Shown: positions 1-7,538 of the stretch, piece by piece | Position numbering within the stretch: the stretch's first letter is position 1 | How the letters are laid out: each line of letters starts with the position of its first letter | Made by a program: the position numbers and the translations under genes | Assembly (NCBI RefSeq): GCF_000420085.1 | Contig: NZ_ATUG01000003.1 | Coordinates: forward strand, 868,001 to 932,000 | Source of the DNA: Desulfospira joergensenii DSM 10085 | GTDB lineage: Bacteria > Desulfobacterota > Desulfobacteria > Desulfobacterales > Desulfobacteraceae | Direction of reading: 5' to 3' | Length of the DNA stretch: 64,000 nucleotides | Notes under the pieces: generated by a model | Told to the model about the DNA's origin: nothing | Seen by the model: only the letters and a program-made list of their open reading frames with translations | Databases searched by the model: none

Positions 1-371
1 TATGCTGCGGCATGGGATCCTTCTGCTTAAAACCCCCCTATCACATCCACAACTACCCCAGGGTCATCTCTGCAGCCACAGGCATGGATGTGGATGAGGA
101 GAGGCTGAGGAAAACCGTTAGCAGGAGCCGGAACCTGCACCGCGCATTTAATATTACCCGGGGCATGTGCCGGGAGGATGAACGCCCGCCCCAGGATCAT
201 TGGAAGCACCGGTTCCCTGAACTTGAACAGGATCTTTTAACCCGGTATTATCACTTTAAGGGATGGAACGATGATGGTGTTCCCACCCAGGAAACCCTGG
301 AGGCGTTGGATCTGCCCCATATTGCAACAGATTTAAAAGAAAGGGGGTTGTTGAAAAATGGCCATAATTAA
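1..371 (+). CDS. Tungsten-type aldehyde:ferredoxin oxidoreductase, C-terminal part
   Basis: Only the last 122 codons are present; the reading frame enters at base 3 and the start lies outside the window. AOR-family enzymes oxidise aldehydes to acids (BamB-type members reduce aromatic CoA thioesters) with a tungstopterin and one 4Fe-4S cluster. The visible part fits the family's C-terminal helical domain: an early Cys in GSFCL, where the family has its last cluster ligand, then SAATGMDVDEERL, NLHRAFNITRG and RYYHFKGWNDDGVP. The stop codon lies inside the next gene, a ferredoxin, so the two are translationally coupled. Two moeA genes follow. AOR and BamB cannot be told apart from this fragment. 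Confidence 0.85.
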   Translation, partial: CCGMGSFCLKPPYHIHNYPRVISAATGMDVDEERLRKTVSRSRNLHRAFNITRGMCREDERPPQDHWKHRFPELEQDLLTRYYHFKGWNDDGVPTQETLEALDLPHIATDLKERGLLKNGHN

Positions 372-888
372 AAAGACAATCAAAACCATTAAAATCGATG
401 CAGACAAGTGCAACGGCTGCCGGACCTGCGAGGTGGTCTGTTCCGCCGTTCATGCAAGCCCCAAATACAGCAGCGTCAATCCGGCAGACTCCCGGATCCA
501 TGTGATCACCCACCGGTTGAATGATATCTGGCTGCCCGTGTTTGCCGGAGAGTATACCCCGGCCGAATGCAACGGCAGGGATCAGTATATCATCGATGGA
601 AAGGAATATGATGAATGCAGTTTCTGCAGAGCCACCTGCCCCTCCCGGAATATGTTCAAAGAGCCGGGAACGGGTCTTCCCTTAAAATGCGATATGTGCG
701 AAGAAGAAGACAGACCCCTCTGCGTTGAGTGGTGCCTCAACGATGTTTTGATTTATGAAGAACGGGAAGAAGAGGTGGACCAGGAAATCGAACCGGATGA
801 ACTGGCCGCGGGACTCGACTCGCTGATCGATAAATTCGGACGTGAAAAGACCGAGACCACCTTTGCCCGCTTATTGCAGAACAGATAA
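358..888 (+). CDS. 4Fe-4S ferredoxin subunit partnered with the AOR (BamC/HycB-like)
   Basis: A 176-residue iron-sulfur protein that probably carries electrons to or from the upstream AOR. Cysteine groups are visible at the N-terminus (CNGCRTCEVVC), in the middle (CSFCRATC) and later (CDMC, then CVEWC), enough for about three 4Fe-4S clusters. The last third is acidic. The start overlaps the end of the AOR gene by 14 bases. An AOR-type gene followed at once by such a ferredoxin is the arrangement known for bamB-bamC and for other multi-subunit AORs. No signal peptide is seen, so it should act in the cytoplasm. The precise electron partner is unknown. Confidence 0.85.
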   Translation: MAIIKKTIKTIKIDADKCNGCRTCEVVCSAVHASPKYSSVNPADSRIHVITHRLNDIWLPVFAGEYTPAECNGRDQYIIDGKEYDECSFCRATCPSRNMFKEPGTGLPLKCDMCEEEDRPLCVEWCLNDVLIYEEREEEVDQEIEPDELAAGLDSLIDKFGREKTETTFARLLQNR

Positions 889-943
889 CCCCGTGTATGA
901 TAATAAAAAAAGCAACCCGGTTTTTAAGCCCACAGGCCCCGAG

Positions 944-2164
944 ATGACTAAAAAACAGAGGATAGGATACCAACAGGCCCTGAACCTGACACTGGAAACG
1001 ATTTCACCTTTAAAGGGACGTGAACTTGTCGATCCTGCCCAATGTCCGGGCAGGGCTGCATATGAAGACCTTTTCTCCCGGGTCAATTCCCCTTCTGTCG
1101 ATGCCTCCATGAAAGACGGGTATGCGGTGATTTCAGAGGATATCGCCCGGGCAACGCCCCAAGACCCGGTTCACTCTACCATCATCGGAACCGCCGCAGC
1201 CGGAGATCCCAGCGCTGAAACGGTCACCCCGGGGACCGCCGTCCGGATTCTGACCGGATCAGAGATCCCCGGAGGGGCCAACGGGGTGCTGGCCGAGGAA
1301 TTTACCCAACGCCGGGGAAAGACTCTCATTATTTTCAATACTGCGGAACCTGGAAGAAATATCCTGCCCAGGGGGGGAGATGTCCGGACCGGGGAATTGA
1401 TCGCTTCCAGGGGAAGCCGTCTCACACCGGGCCTGATCGGCCTTCTGGTGGCAGCCGGGTACGGAAAAATACCGGTCTTTGCCCGGCCCAGAATCGCCAT
1501 CCTGGCAACCGGGGATGAGCTGGTGATGCCGGGTCAGCCCCTGCCCAAAGGAAAGCTCTACGCCAGCAACCTGGAAATGCTCAAGGCATGGTGCCTGAGG
1601 TACGGCATGCCCACGACCTTCTCCCGGCTGGAGGATAAAAAAGAAATCATCACCTCAAAAATCAAGGAGATGATCGTCACCCACGATGCCGTGCTGACCA
1701 GCGGCGGCGCCTGGACCGGTGACCGGGATTTTGTTGCCGACACCCTGAAAAGCCTGGGATGGAAAAAGCATTTTCACTCCATCCGGATCGGTCCCGGAAA
1801 ACCCGTGGGATTCGGCATGCTCGACAACAAGCCTGTATTCCTTCTCCCGGGCGGGCCCCCATCCAACCTGACCGCTTTTCTCCAGATCGCCCTGCCCGGC
1901 CTGCTGAGGCTGGGAGGCCATGGGGATCCATCCCTTCCCAGGGGAATGGCCGAACTGAAACAGGGGCTTGAAGGCCGTCACATGGACTGGACCGAATTCA
2001 TCTACGGCCGTCTGGAAACCCGGGAAGGCCGGATGGTTTTCGCCCCCCTGAAAATGTCCAGGCGCTTAAAATCCATGGCCCGGGCCCAGGCCCTTGTATC
2101 GATTCCAGAGGGTGTTCAATCCCTGGCCGCAGGCTCCATGGTATCGGTTCAGTTATTGGAATGA
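944..2164 (+). CDS. moeA: Molybdopterin molybdenumtransferase MoeA, copy 1
   Basis: A 406-residue MoeA that inserts Mo or W into adenylylated molybdopterin. Family motifs are present in order: SMKDGYAV near residue 56, LTGSEIPGGANGV, ILATGDELV, TSGGAWTGDRDFV and LPGGPPSNLTAF, where most homologues have LPGNP. A normal-length C-terminal domain ends in GSMVSVQLLE. An upstream in-frame extension exists, but the ATG at 944 puts the N-terminus at the usual MoeA position. The stop region overlaps the upstream part of the second moeA. Because it lies in an AOR operon, it probably serves the tungsten cofactor, though this cannot be read from sequence alone. Confidence 0.88.
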   Translation: MTKKQRIGYQQALNLTLETISPLKGRELVDPAQCPGRAAYEDLFSRVNSPSVDASMKDGYAVISEDIARATPQDPVHSTIIGTAAAGDPSAETVTPGTAVRILTGSEIPGGANGVLAEEFTQRRGKTLIIFNTAEPGRNILPRGGDVRTGELIASRGSRLTPGLIGLLVAAGYGKIPVFARPRIAILATGDELVMPGQPLPKGKLYASNLEMLKAWCLRYGMPTTFSRLEDKKEIITSKIKEMIVTHDAVLTSGGAWTGDRDFVADTLKSLGWKKHFHSIRIGPGKPVGFGMLDNKPVFLLPGGPPSNLTAFLQIALPGLLRLGGHGDPSLPRGMAELKQGLEGRHMDWTEFIYGRLETREGRMVFAPLKMSRRLKSMARAQALVSIPEGVQSLAAGSMVSVQLLE

Positions 2165-2196
2165 GAGAGAATCATAAAAACAACGAGGGGGCCTTT

Positions 2197-3357
2197 ATGA
2201 TCGACCTTAAAAAGGCAGAAGAACAGATTTTAGAATCCACACCCATCCTGGAACGGGAAAGCGTTCCCATTCTGGATGCGGTCGGGCGGGTTCTGGCCCG
2301 GGACATTACCGCCTCCGAAGACCTTCCGGCCTCGAATATTTCGGCCATGGACGGGTATGCCGTTCCTAGTTCCTCTGTTTGCGGCGCTTCAAAAGAAAAA
2401 CCCGTGCATTTGAAAATCATCGGGGAATCCCCGGCCGGAAGGCCCTGCAGTAAAATCCTCAAAAAGGGGCAGGCCGTCCGGATCATGACCGGAGGGGTGG
2501 TGCCTGAAGGGGCGGATACCGTGGTAAGGCGTGAACATACCAGGGAAGAAAGCGGATATGTCCTCTGTTACAGGGATACGGATCCGGGAACCGGGATCCG
2601 GTTCAAGGGAGAATCCCTGAAAAAGGATCAGATTGTTCTTAGGGCCGGGGACCGGGTCACCCCCATGGAAGTGGGGGCTCTGGCGACTCTGAGACGGGCC
2701 CATGTCTATGTTCACCGCAAACCCCTGGTAGCCGTTCTCTCGCCCGGGGATGAGCTTTCCGACTTTCATGAGCCTCCGTCTCCATTTAAGATCATGTGTT
2801 CCAACCTTTATGTCCTGGCCGCCCTGATTAAAGACGCCGGTGCCCTTCCCCTCTACCTGGGCATTGTCCGGGACGATCTTACCGCATTGGAGGCTCTGCT
2901 TAAAGAAGCCCTCCGGGCAGACCTCATCATTACCTCCGGCGGCACGTCCAGGGGAAAGTATGATCTTGTCCACCAGGCCTTTGCTTCCCTGGGTTTTAAG
3001 ATGAAGTTCTCCAACATCCTGGTAAAACCCGGAAAACCCACCATTTTCGGAACCCTTGGAAAAAGCCTTGTCTTTGGACTGCCCGGGAATCCTTCGGCGA
3101 CCATGCTTTCCTTTAAACAATTCATAAAACCGGTGCTCCTTAAAATGACGGGCCACCCAAGGGGCTGCAATGGAAGCCAAAACTCGGATGATCCCTTTGC
3201 CCCCATTGACTCTTTTAATTATGCCCTGGGAGGAAACAAAGGACACCTTCCGGGTTCCCAGATCCCCCTGACAACCCCCCTGCCCAAAAACGGGAGGAAA
3301 TTGCCGGGGCCGGCCCCCATGGAAATGTCCCGGACCTTTTTAAAAGTACATGGATAG
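2197..3357 (+). CDS. moeA: Molybdopterin molybdenumtransferase MoeA, copy 2
   Basis: A second, distinct MoeA of 386 residues. It carries SAMDGYAV, MTGGVVPEGADTVV, LSPGDEL, TSGGTSRGKYDLV and GLPGNPSATM, so the catalytic domains look intact. The final stretch of about 70 residues after MTGHPRG is Pro/Gly/Asn-rich and does not resemble the usual MoeA beta-barrel domain IV, so it is divergent, eroded or replaced. The ATG at 2197 follows a strong GAGGGGG ribosome site; an upstream in-frame ATG at 2161 overlaps the first moeA stop but has no such site. Paired moeA genes are known in organisms that handle both Mo and W, with separate metal insertion as the common explanation. Confidence 0.85.
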   Translation: MIDLKKAEEQILESTPILERESVPILDAVGRVLARDITASEDLPASNISAMDGYAVPSSSVCGASKEKPVHLKIIGESPAGRPCSKILKKGQAVRIMTGGVVPEGADTVVRREHTREESGYVLCYRDTDPGTGIRFKGESLKKDQIVLRAGDRVTPMEVGALATLRRAHVYVHRKPLVAVLSPGDELSDFHEPPSPFKIMCSNLYVLAALIKDAGALPLYLGIVRDDLTALEALLKEALRADLIITSGGTSRGKYDLVHQAFASLGFKMKFSNILVKPGKPTIFGTLGKSLVFGLPGNPSATMLSFKQFIKPVLLKMTGHPRGCNGSQNSDDPFAPIDSFNYALGGNKGHLPGSQIPLTTPLPKNGRKLPGPAPMEMSRTFLKVHG

Positions 3358-3386
3358 GGTTGAAGATATCTTTTTGAGGGGAAACC

Positions 3387-3713
3387 TCAGATTTCCGGAT
3401 CGTAGATACAGTTTTCAGATCCGAAATCATCCTTTTCCTTCATGGGACAGGAGGGGATGAAGACTTTTTTATCCAGAATATAATAGTAGCGGAAAGATTC
3501 CCTGGACGGCAGGGACACGATCCATTGACCCTTTGACAGCCGGGCCTCATGGGGCTCAAATCCGTCCAGGCTGCAGGCCAGGGCGACCCGGCCGGCATGG
3601 GGCTCCTTGAGATATAAGACCAGGGTATCCCCCTGAACCCTGTGATAATGGACGGCACAGCCGGCCGTCAGGAAGAGCAAAAAAAACGACAGAAGGATGG
3701 CCCCATGTCTCAT
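3387..3713 (-). CDS. Small lipoprotein with E-set/glycogen-binding-like domain
   Basis: A 108-residue protein with a lipoprotein signal: a hydrophobic run followed by the lipobox LTAGC with Cys at residue 19. The mature part resembles the early-set beta-sandwich seen in isoamylase N-termini and AMPK glycogen-binding domains: LACSLDGFEPHEARLSKGQWIVSLP, then RYYYILDKKVF. It ends with KEKDDFGSENCIYDPEI, which parallels the end of the neighbouring membrane protein (REKDDFGGVNSILSLEKPI), so the two domains are probably related by duplication. It is the last gene of the ECF sigma operon and overlaps its neighbour by four bases. Ligand and role are unknown. Confidence 0.7.
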   Translation of the reverse strand: MRHGAILLSFFLLFLTAGCAVHYHRVQGDTLVLYLKEPHAGRVALACSLDGFEPHEARLSKGQWIVSLPSRESFRYYYILDKKVFIPSCPMKEKDDFGSENCIYDPEI

Positions 3714-4273
3714 ATGGGTTTCTCCAGGCTCAAAATCGAGTTTACCCCTCCGAAATCATCTTTTTCCCGGCCCGGAAGGGTGGGATCGGCAATCTGACGG
3801 TCATTGTCCAGGATATAGGCAAAACGGTGTTCCCCATAGGCCACCGGAAGATTGATTTCCCAATATCCGCTGGTTCCGATCCGTTTCAGGGGAACCCGCT
3901 TCCATCCGGTAAAGGATCCTGCCAGCTCCACTTCACGGGCAGAGGGTTCATAGAGAACAAACCGGTTGCTTGACCGGGGGCAGGCCGGAGGCTGAAAAGA
4001 AAAAAAGAAGACCAGCAGGGCAGCGGCAAAACCGGACACGGCAAATCCAAGGGGTTTGAGCAGGCGGATCCGGCGGATCCAGGCCGGGCTGCGCCATTTA
4101 TTATCGAGAACCGATTCAGGCAGATTCGGCTGTTCCTGAAGCAGCTGATCCTGGGCCAGCAACTCCAGGGTCAGGGCATAGAATTCCGGTTCTGACCGGA
4201 TTTTTTCCACAAATCTTTTCTTATCCTCCAGATCCAGTTCATCGTCCAGAAACATGCTGGGCAGACAATCCAT
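3710..4273 (-). CDS. Putative anti-sigma factor: membrane protein with periplasmic E-set domain
   Basis: A 187-residue protein with a cytoplasmic N-terminal part (about 1-70, acidic, DDELDLEDKKRFVEKI), one transmembrane helix (about 74-93, FAVSGFAAALLVFFFSF) and a C-terminal domain of roughly 80 residues resembling the AMPK/isoamylase early-set fold (VELAGSFTGWKRVPL, YWEINLPVAYGEHRFAYILD). The next gene upstream encodes an ECF sigma factor; stop and start overlap at position 4273. That layout is the usual one for a sigma and its membrane anti-sigma, with the outside domain sensing something. The anti-sigma role is inferred from layout; no zinc-binding HxxxCxxC motif is seen. Confidence 0.65.
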   Translation of the reverse strand: MDCLPSMFLDDELDLEDKKRFVEKIRSEPEFYALTLELLAQDQLLQEQPNLPESVLDNKWRSPAWIRRIRLLKPLGFAVSGFAAALLVFFFSFQPPACPRSSNRFVLYEPSAREVELAGSFTGWKRVPLKRIGTSGYWEINLPVAYGEHRFAYILDNDRQIADPTLPGREKDDFGGVNSILSLEKPI

Positions 4274-4776
4274 TATTCTCCTCCTTTCCCAAGAATTTCC
4301 CTCAGTCTGAGCCGGGCCCGGTGAACCTTAATTTTCACATTGGCCTCGCTGATATCAAGCATCTTTCCGATTTCTTTATATGAAAAGGTTCTGGCCGCCA
4401 CCAGGGCGATGAGTTCCCGGTCATTCGGGGCAAGCTGCTGTAAGGCATGGGTCATCTTGTCGATCCCCTGTTTTTGTATGATCTGGCTCTCGGGATCTCC
4501 GTCGCCTGACAAGACTTCATCCCTGTAAGATGTTTCCTCCCGTCGTTTCCGTATGGAATCCAGGGCAGTGTTTCTGGCAATGGTGTACAGCAGGGCAGGA
4601 TGATATCCCCTGTCCCGGTACCGGGAAAAGTACCGGGTAAAGGTCTCCTGCATGAAATCAAAAGAAAGATGAAAATCTCCGGTCAGACGGATCAGAAAAC
4701 CAAACACCCGGTCCTTATTTTCATGGTAAAACCGGTCAAATGTTTTTGTTTTTTCCGTGGGTCTACACTCCTTCAA
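4273..4776 (-). CDS. ECF-type RNA polymerase sigma factor
   Basis: A 167-residue ECF sigma factor. Region 2 is FDRFYHENKDRVFGFLIRLTG to MQETFTRYFSRYR with the YTIARNTALDSIRKR segment. Region 4 is LAPNDRELIALVAARTFSYKEIGKMLDISEANVKIKVHRARLRLRE, with a clear helix-turn-helix. I place the start at a TTG at 4776 preceded by a GGAGAGGGG ribosome site. Longer in-frame extensions run into the Gly/Ser-coding tail of the preceding gene and encode low-complexity Ala/Pro/Val sequence, which is not credible. It sits between the secreted Gly/Ser-rich protein and the putative anti-sigma gene. Likely targets are the two matching promoters at 5742-5770 and 5893-5920. Confidence 0.85.
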   Translation of the reverse strand: MKECRPTEKTKTFDRFYHENKDRVFGFLIRLTGDFHLSFDFMQETFTRYFSRYRDRGYHPALLYTIARNTALDSIRKRREETSYRDEVLSGDGDPESQIIQKQGIDKMTHALQQLAPNDRELIALVAARTFSYKEIGKMLDISEANVKIKVHRARLRLREILGKGGE

Positions 4777-4810
4777 ATAAAAGATCCCCTCTCCTGAATA
4801 GACCTGGGGA

Positions 4811-5707
4811 TCATTTCCCCTTACCGCCTCCGCCGCTGCCCGATCCATTCCCCCCGCCGGAGCCTCCGCCGCCATTAGATCCGCCACTGCCTCCGGATCC
4901 TGAACCTCCGCCACTGCCGGAACCACCACTGTTTCCGGAGCCGGATCCACTGCCGGAGCCGTTGTCACTGCCGCCGGAGCCCGCACCTGAACCTGCCCCA
5001 CGGCCGGCTCCAAGGCTGCCTCTATTCTGATTGACAGCCTGTTGACCCAATTGCTCGATTTCCTTGTAATTCGCCATCTCCTGGAGTGCCCGGCAGAGGG
5101 TGGCGGATACTTCGGAGGACGGGAGCCCCAGCCGGGCCATGGTTCGAACGGTCTTCATGGTCTGCACGGACAAATAATCAACTTCATCCATATTCTTTAC
5201 CTGCCGGCGGTTTTGAATCCGGAGATTCAACTGCGCCATTACAGCTTCCATATCCTCTGCTGCCATTCCGGCTGCCAGACTGTCGGCAATGGCTTTGCCC
5301 AGGGACGCGACCCCCTTTTTTTTCCCGTATAAGGACCTGGCCAGCCGGTGGGCATAGGCATGGCGCTCCCGGACCTTTTCCATGGCCTCAACAATCTGTT
5401 TTTCCCCTGCCTGTTTGGCCATACCTTCCAGGGCCTTACTGATGATCGGTTCCGTTGGCAACCCGGCTCTGGCTGCAGTCGCAAGGATCTGTTGGGCCAG
5501 AATCCGGTTTTGATTCCGAAACTGATTCTGAACCATCCGGGTCAGCATTTTACGGGCCTGGGGTTCGGGTATGCCCAGTCCATTCATTTTCCGGACCTGC
5601 TGCTCGATGTTTTCCATTTCCTGCTGGGACAGGCCGTGGGATGGGGTCACAAAACCCAAGAGAACAAAACAAAACAGGATGATCGTCATCAGACACTTTT
5701 TTTTCAT
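4811..5707 (-). CDS. Secreted protein with helical body and Gly/Ser-rich tail
   Basis: A 298-residue exported protein, first gene of the ECF sigma operon. The N-terminus MKKKCLMTIILFCFVLLGFVTPSHG is a signal peptide. Residues of about 25-225 are predicted helical, rich in Gln, Arg and Met, with repeating units of the form GLP...L (GLGIPEPQARKMLTRM, AGLPTEPIISKALEGM, LGLPSSEVSATLCRAL). The last 70 residues are almost only Gly and Ser with a few Asn, ending GGGGKGK. The ATG at 5707 has a good AAGGAGAGG site; the longer in-frame form lacks one. I do not recognise a family. The tail could be a flexible linker, a surface anchor or low-complexity matrix material. Confidence 0.75.
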   Translation of the reverse strand: MKKKCLMTIILFCFVLLGFVTPSHGLSQQEMENIEQQVRKMNGLGIPEPQARKMLTRMVQNQFRNQNRILAQQILATAARAGLPTEPIISKALEGMAKQAGEKQIVEAMEKVRERHAYAHRLARSLYGKKKGVASLGKAIADSLAAGMAAEDMEAVMAQLNLRIQNRRQVKNMDEVDYLSVQTMKTVRTMARLGLPSSEVSATLCRALQEMANYKEIEQLGQQAVNQNRGSLGAGRGAGSGAGSGGSDNGSGSGSGSGNSGGSGSGGGSGSGGSGGSNGGGGSGGGNGSGSGGGGKGK

Positions 5708-5741
5708 GGCCTCTCCTTGTAAAAACTTGATCTTCTGCCTG

Positions 5742-5770
5742 TATAACGGAGCAGGGTCGGAAAGGTTACA
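5742..5770 (-). promoter_or_regulatory. Candidate ECF-sigma promoter of the sigma operon
   Basis: On the minus strand the sequence reads TGTAACC, 16 bases, GTTATA, about 35 bases upstream of the ATG at 5707. An AAC core in the -35 element with 16-base spacing is typical of ECF promoters. The same bipartite element occurs in the opposite direction at 5893-5920, which supports autoregulation. The exact transcription start is inferred. Confidence 0.55.
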
Positions 5771-5892
5771 ATCCCAGATTAATAACCGATTCTTCACACC
5801 TGAAAATAGAAATAATTTATAGATTGTATGCAAACATTCCACCAGGGTCAAGAAGGGGTTTCCCGGATACATGGAAAGGATTCAAAAAAAGC

Positions 5893-5920
5893 GTAACCTT
5901 GCCGCCGGACAGACGTTATA
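5893..5920 (+). promoter_or_regulatory. Candidate ECF-sigma promoter of the divergent secreted protein
   Basis: GTAACC, exactly 16 bases, GTTATA. It is identical in both hexamers and in spacing to the minus-strand element at 5742-5770, while the spacers differ. It lies about 95 bases upstream of the ATG at 6016. The 308-base interval 5708-6015 otherwise shows no gene. Confidence 0.55.
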
Positions 5921-6015
5921 GAGGACAGAGACGACCTGTACTAGCAAGAGCAACCGGTGACGGAAGAAACCGGCACCGGCAAAAAACAAATATTCAGTAC
6001 ACGGGAGAATTAAAA

Positions 6016-6423
6016 ATGAAAAAATGCCACAAGTCCGCATTATTGATCCTTGCCGCACTATTTCTTTTGTTTTCTTTTGCCGCCATCCATGCCCATGCCT
6101 ATACCATAGAAATCGATGTGGCGCCCAATGTCCTCAACATCCAGAGCCAGAGCACCATTGTCACAGTTCATACCGATATTGCCTATGGTGTGGTGGACGG
6201 GGCCACGGTCACCCTCAACGGGATTCCAATCAACTATTGGAAGTCGGATGACCGGGGCAACTTTGTGGCAAAATTTTTATCGGATGAAGTAAAGACATTG
6301 GACGGACTGATCATCTGGGAAACCAACGAACTGGTCTTGTACGGGTACGATAACAATGGCGAAGCTTTTCTGGGAAAACAGGAGATCATGGTCATCAACA
6401 ATATACCGGCAGGTAAGGATTAG
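6016..6423 (+). CDS. Small secreted protein of unknown function
   Basis: A 135-residue protein with a signal peptide (MKKCHKSALLILAALFLLFSF, cleavage probably after the AHA near residue 30). The mature part is predicted all-beta: IEIDVAPNVLNIQSQSTIVTVHTDIAYGVVDGATVTLNG, resembling an Ig-like or cohesin/carboxypeptidase-regulatory type strand pattern, then VLYGYDNNGEAFLGKQEI. The ATG at 6016 follows a GGGAGAA site. It is transcribed away from the ECF sigma operon from a promoter-like element with the same sequence, so it is a candidate target of that sigma factor. The function is not known. Confidence 0.75.
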   Translation: MKKCHKSALLILAALFLLFSFAAIHAHAYTIEIDVAPNVLNIQSQSTIVTVHTDIAYGVVDGATVTLNGIPINYWKSDDRGNFVAKFLSDEVKTLDGLIIWETNELVLYGYDNNGEAFLGKQEIMVINNIPAGKD

Positions 6424-6432
6424 CAGCGCAAT

Positions 6433-6487
6433 TTAAAAAGAGAGCGCAGGGAGTGGAAGATCTCCAGTCCAGGTGCTCTCTTCAATC
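6433..6487 (-). terminator. Stem-loop between convergent genes
   Basis: Arms AAGAGAGC (6438-6445) and GCTCTCTT (6475-6482) flank a GC-rich loop. On the minus strand the stem is followed by TTTTTAAATT, so it fits a rho-independent terminator for the ZIP transporter gene. It may also slow transcription from the plus side. Confidence 0.55.
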
Positions 6488-6514
6488 CTGTTTACTGAAA
6501 AATCCGACTTGATC

Positions 6515-7330
6515 CTAGCCCAGGGCCACGTCAAGAACCATCATGACGGAAAATCCGATCATGGTTGCCATGGTAACCGTGTCGATGTTCTCAAATTTTC
6601 TCTGGGATTCGGGAATGAGTTCCTCCACGACCACAAAGATCATTGCCCCGGCGGCAAAACAGAGGGCATAGGGCAAAACACTCTGCATCTTCATGACAAA
6701 GAAAGCCCCAAAAACCCCGGCTATGGGCTCCACCGCCCCAGAGGCCTGTCCCATCATAAAGCTTTTTCCCGCAGGCATCCCCTCCCGTCTCAGGGGCATT
6801 GAGACGGCGGCGCCTTCCGGGAAATTCTGGATACCGATACCAATGGCCAGGGCAATGGCCCCTCCGATGGTGGCTGAGGGAAGATGGGCGCCGACAGCTC
6901 CGAAGGCGACCCCCACGGCCAGGCCTTCCGGAATATTATGAAGGGTTATGGCCAGCACCAGCAGGGTGCTTCTCTGCCAGGAGGTTTTAACGCCCTCGCT
7001 CTTTTCCATGCTCAACCCGGGATGAAGGTGGGGCAGATAATTATCGATGAGCCGCATAAAGATCCCTCCGCCCATGAAGCCGATGACCGCGCTCAGCCAT
7101 GGGATCTGCCCAAGTTGTTCGGCCATGGCGATCCCCGGTGAAAGAAGGGACCAGAAACTGGCAGCGATCATCACGCCGGCGGCAAAACCAAGGGTTGAGT
7201 CCATGAATTTCTGATTTATGGTTCTTGAGAAAAATACAAGTGCCGCCCCTGCCGCAGTGACTCCCCAGGTAAATAATGTGGCAAACAATGCCTGGGTGAC
7301 CGGATGGAATTCTAGGATAAAATCTGTCAT
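6515..7330 (-). CDS. ZIP family divalent metal transporter
   Basis: A 271-residue membrane protein of the ZIP family (ZupT/GufA-like), moving Zn or other divalent metals into the cytoplasm. About eight transmembrane helices are visible. Helix IV carries LAITLHNIPEGLAVGVAFG and helix V IGIQNFPEGAAVSMPL, the two His/Asn-Pro-Glu-Gly motifs that form the binuclear metal site. A variable loop (HLHPGLSMEKSEGVK) sits between helices III and IV. The ATG at 7330 follows an AGGA site and gives the normal N-terminus; a longer in-frame form is possible. It stands alone between a secreted protein and fdhA. Substrate preference cannot be told. Confidence 0.9.
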   Translation of the reverse strand: MTDFILEFHPVTQALFATLFTWGVTAAGAALVFFSRTINQKFMDSTLGFAAGVMIAASFWSLLSPGIAMAEQLGQIPWLSAVIGFMGGGIFMRLIDNYLPHLHPGLSMEKSEGVKTSWQRSTLLVLAITLHNIPEGLAVGVAFGAVGAHLPSATIGGAIALAIGIGIQNFPEGAAVSMPLRREGMPAGKSFMMGQASGAVEPIAGVFGAFFVMKMQSVLPYALCFAAGAMIFVVVEELIPESQRKFENIDTVTMATMIGFSVMMVLDVALG

Positions 7331-7538
7331 TTCAATTTCCTGATATCTGAATAGCGATTTTTTAAAGGAGTATACAATATTCCCCCCGGTTAACAAAGAA
7401 ATTTAGTAAAAAATCCGGCCAGCAGGCTCTCAATCCAAGGTCTGCCGGCCCTGTCCACCGTTATATCAAGATTGACATAACGATTCGGCCATGGTAAGGG
7501 AAGCCTTTTTAACCCTAAGAAATCAGGAATATCAGACC

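Noticed and set aside
2389..3246. Long open frame opposite the second moeA
   Set aside because: Antisense shadow; no ribosome site and no recognisable domain.
4777..5013. N-terminal extension of the ECF sigma factor
   Set aside because: It would be translated from the other frame of the Gly/Ser-coding tail of the preceding gene and gives Ala/Pro/Val low-complexity sequence; the TTG at 4776 has a ribosome site and fits the family length.
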